Assembly: GCA_023436395.1 (NCBI GenBank)
Contig: JAEZJJ010000007.1
Location: 1-31,723, forward strand
Source of the DNA: Bacillota bacterium
GTDB lineage: Bacteria > Bacillota > Clostridia > Lachnospirales > Cellulosilyticaceae
Direction of reading: 5' to 3'
Length of the DNA stretch: 31,723 nucleotides
Shown: piece by piece, positions 31,610 through 31,723 of the stretch
How positions within the stretch are numbered: the first letter of the stretch is position 1
How the letters are laid out: the number at the start of each line of letters is the position of its first letter
The notes under the pieces: generated by a model
What the model saw: the letters and a program-made list of their open reading frames with translations, nothing else
The model's database searches: none
Told to the model about the DNA's origin: nothing
Position numbers and translations under genes: made by a program

Positions 31610-31723
31610 TATATTATGAAATTTTTCGGTAAAATCAACAATTTATTATGAATATCTATAAAAAAACAAGTATTTTTATTCATATTTCACATAAATAAAT
31701 AACTAGTTTTAGAAGTAACAATA

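Overview
The window is a low-GC, AT-rich bacterial chromosome segment that looks like a member of the Clostridia (Firmicutes). The pointers are strong AGGAGG-type ribosome sites, TTG/GTG starts, T-box and TPP riboswitch leaders, a type III glutamine synthetase, an ANTAR regulator beside glnA, and a GatCAB plus archaeal-type AspRS pair. I cannot name the species from sequence alone. There is no rRNA, tRNA, CRISPR array or phage block.

Layout. (1) 1-1660: an IS110-family insertion sequence, with a long structured non-coding 5' part likely to hold its bridge RNA, sitting just after the 3' end of dapF. (2) 1664-4459, minus strand: glnA (GSI-alpha), an ANTAR RNA-binding regulator with a degenerate receiver, and dapF. 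(3) 4460-4919: divergent control region. (4) 4920-10969, plus: gltB-gltD (glutamate synthase). (5) 10970-11360: an unusual leader with a promoter, a 50-nt hairpin and a cluster of GGAGTAA/AGAGTAA heptamers. (6) 11361-18051, plus: gatC-gatA-gatB-aspS2-glnN (GSIII). (7) 18298-21452: a secreted CAP-domain protein, an IMP dehydrogenase of the Tritrichomonas foetus-like type, and a secreted HEAT-like protein. (8) 21823-23037: kduD and a small membrane protein. (9) 23114-26265: a TPP-riboswitch operon for thiamine-precursor uptake (YkoF-like protein, ThiX, ThiY, ThiZ). (10) 26324-28398: T-box-controlled proS. (11) 28515-31538: a small membrane protein, a patatin-like lipase and asd.

The left half works as one nitrogen module. 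Two different glutamine synthetases make glutamine. GltBD turns it into glutamate. GatCAB uses it as amide donor for tRNA-bound Asn (and possibly Gln), using Asp-tRNA(Asn) charged by the adjacent archaeal-type AspRS. The ANTAR protein is a candidate antiterminator for some of these units. dapF and asd both belong to the DAP/lysine branch.

The points I find most worth checking are the repeat-rich gatC leader, the pseudo-receiver ANTAR protein and its possible RNA targets, the physical coupling of GSIII to the tRNA amidation genes, the protozoan-like IMPDH, and the candidate IS110 bridge RNA.
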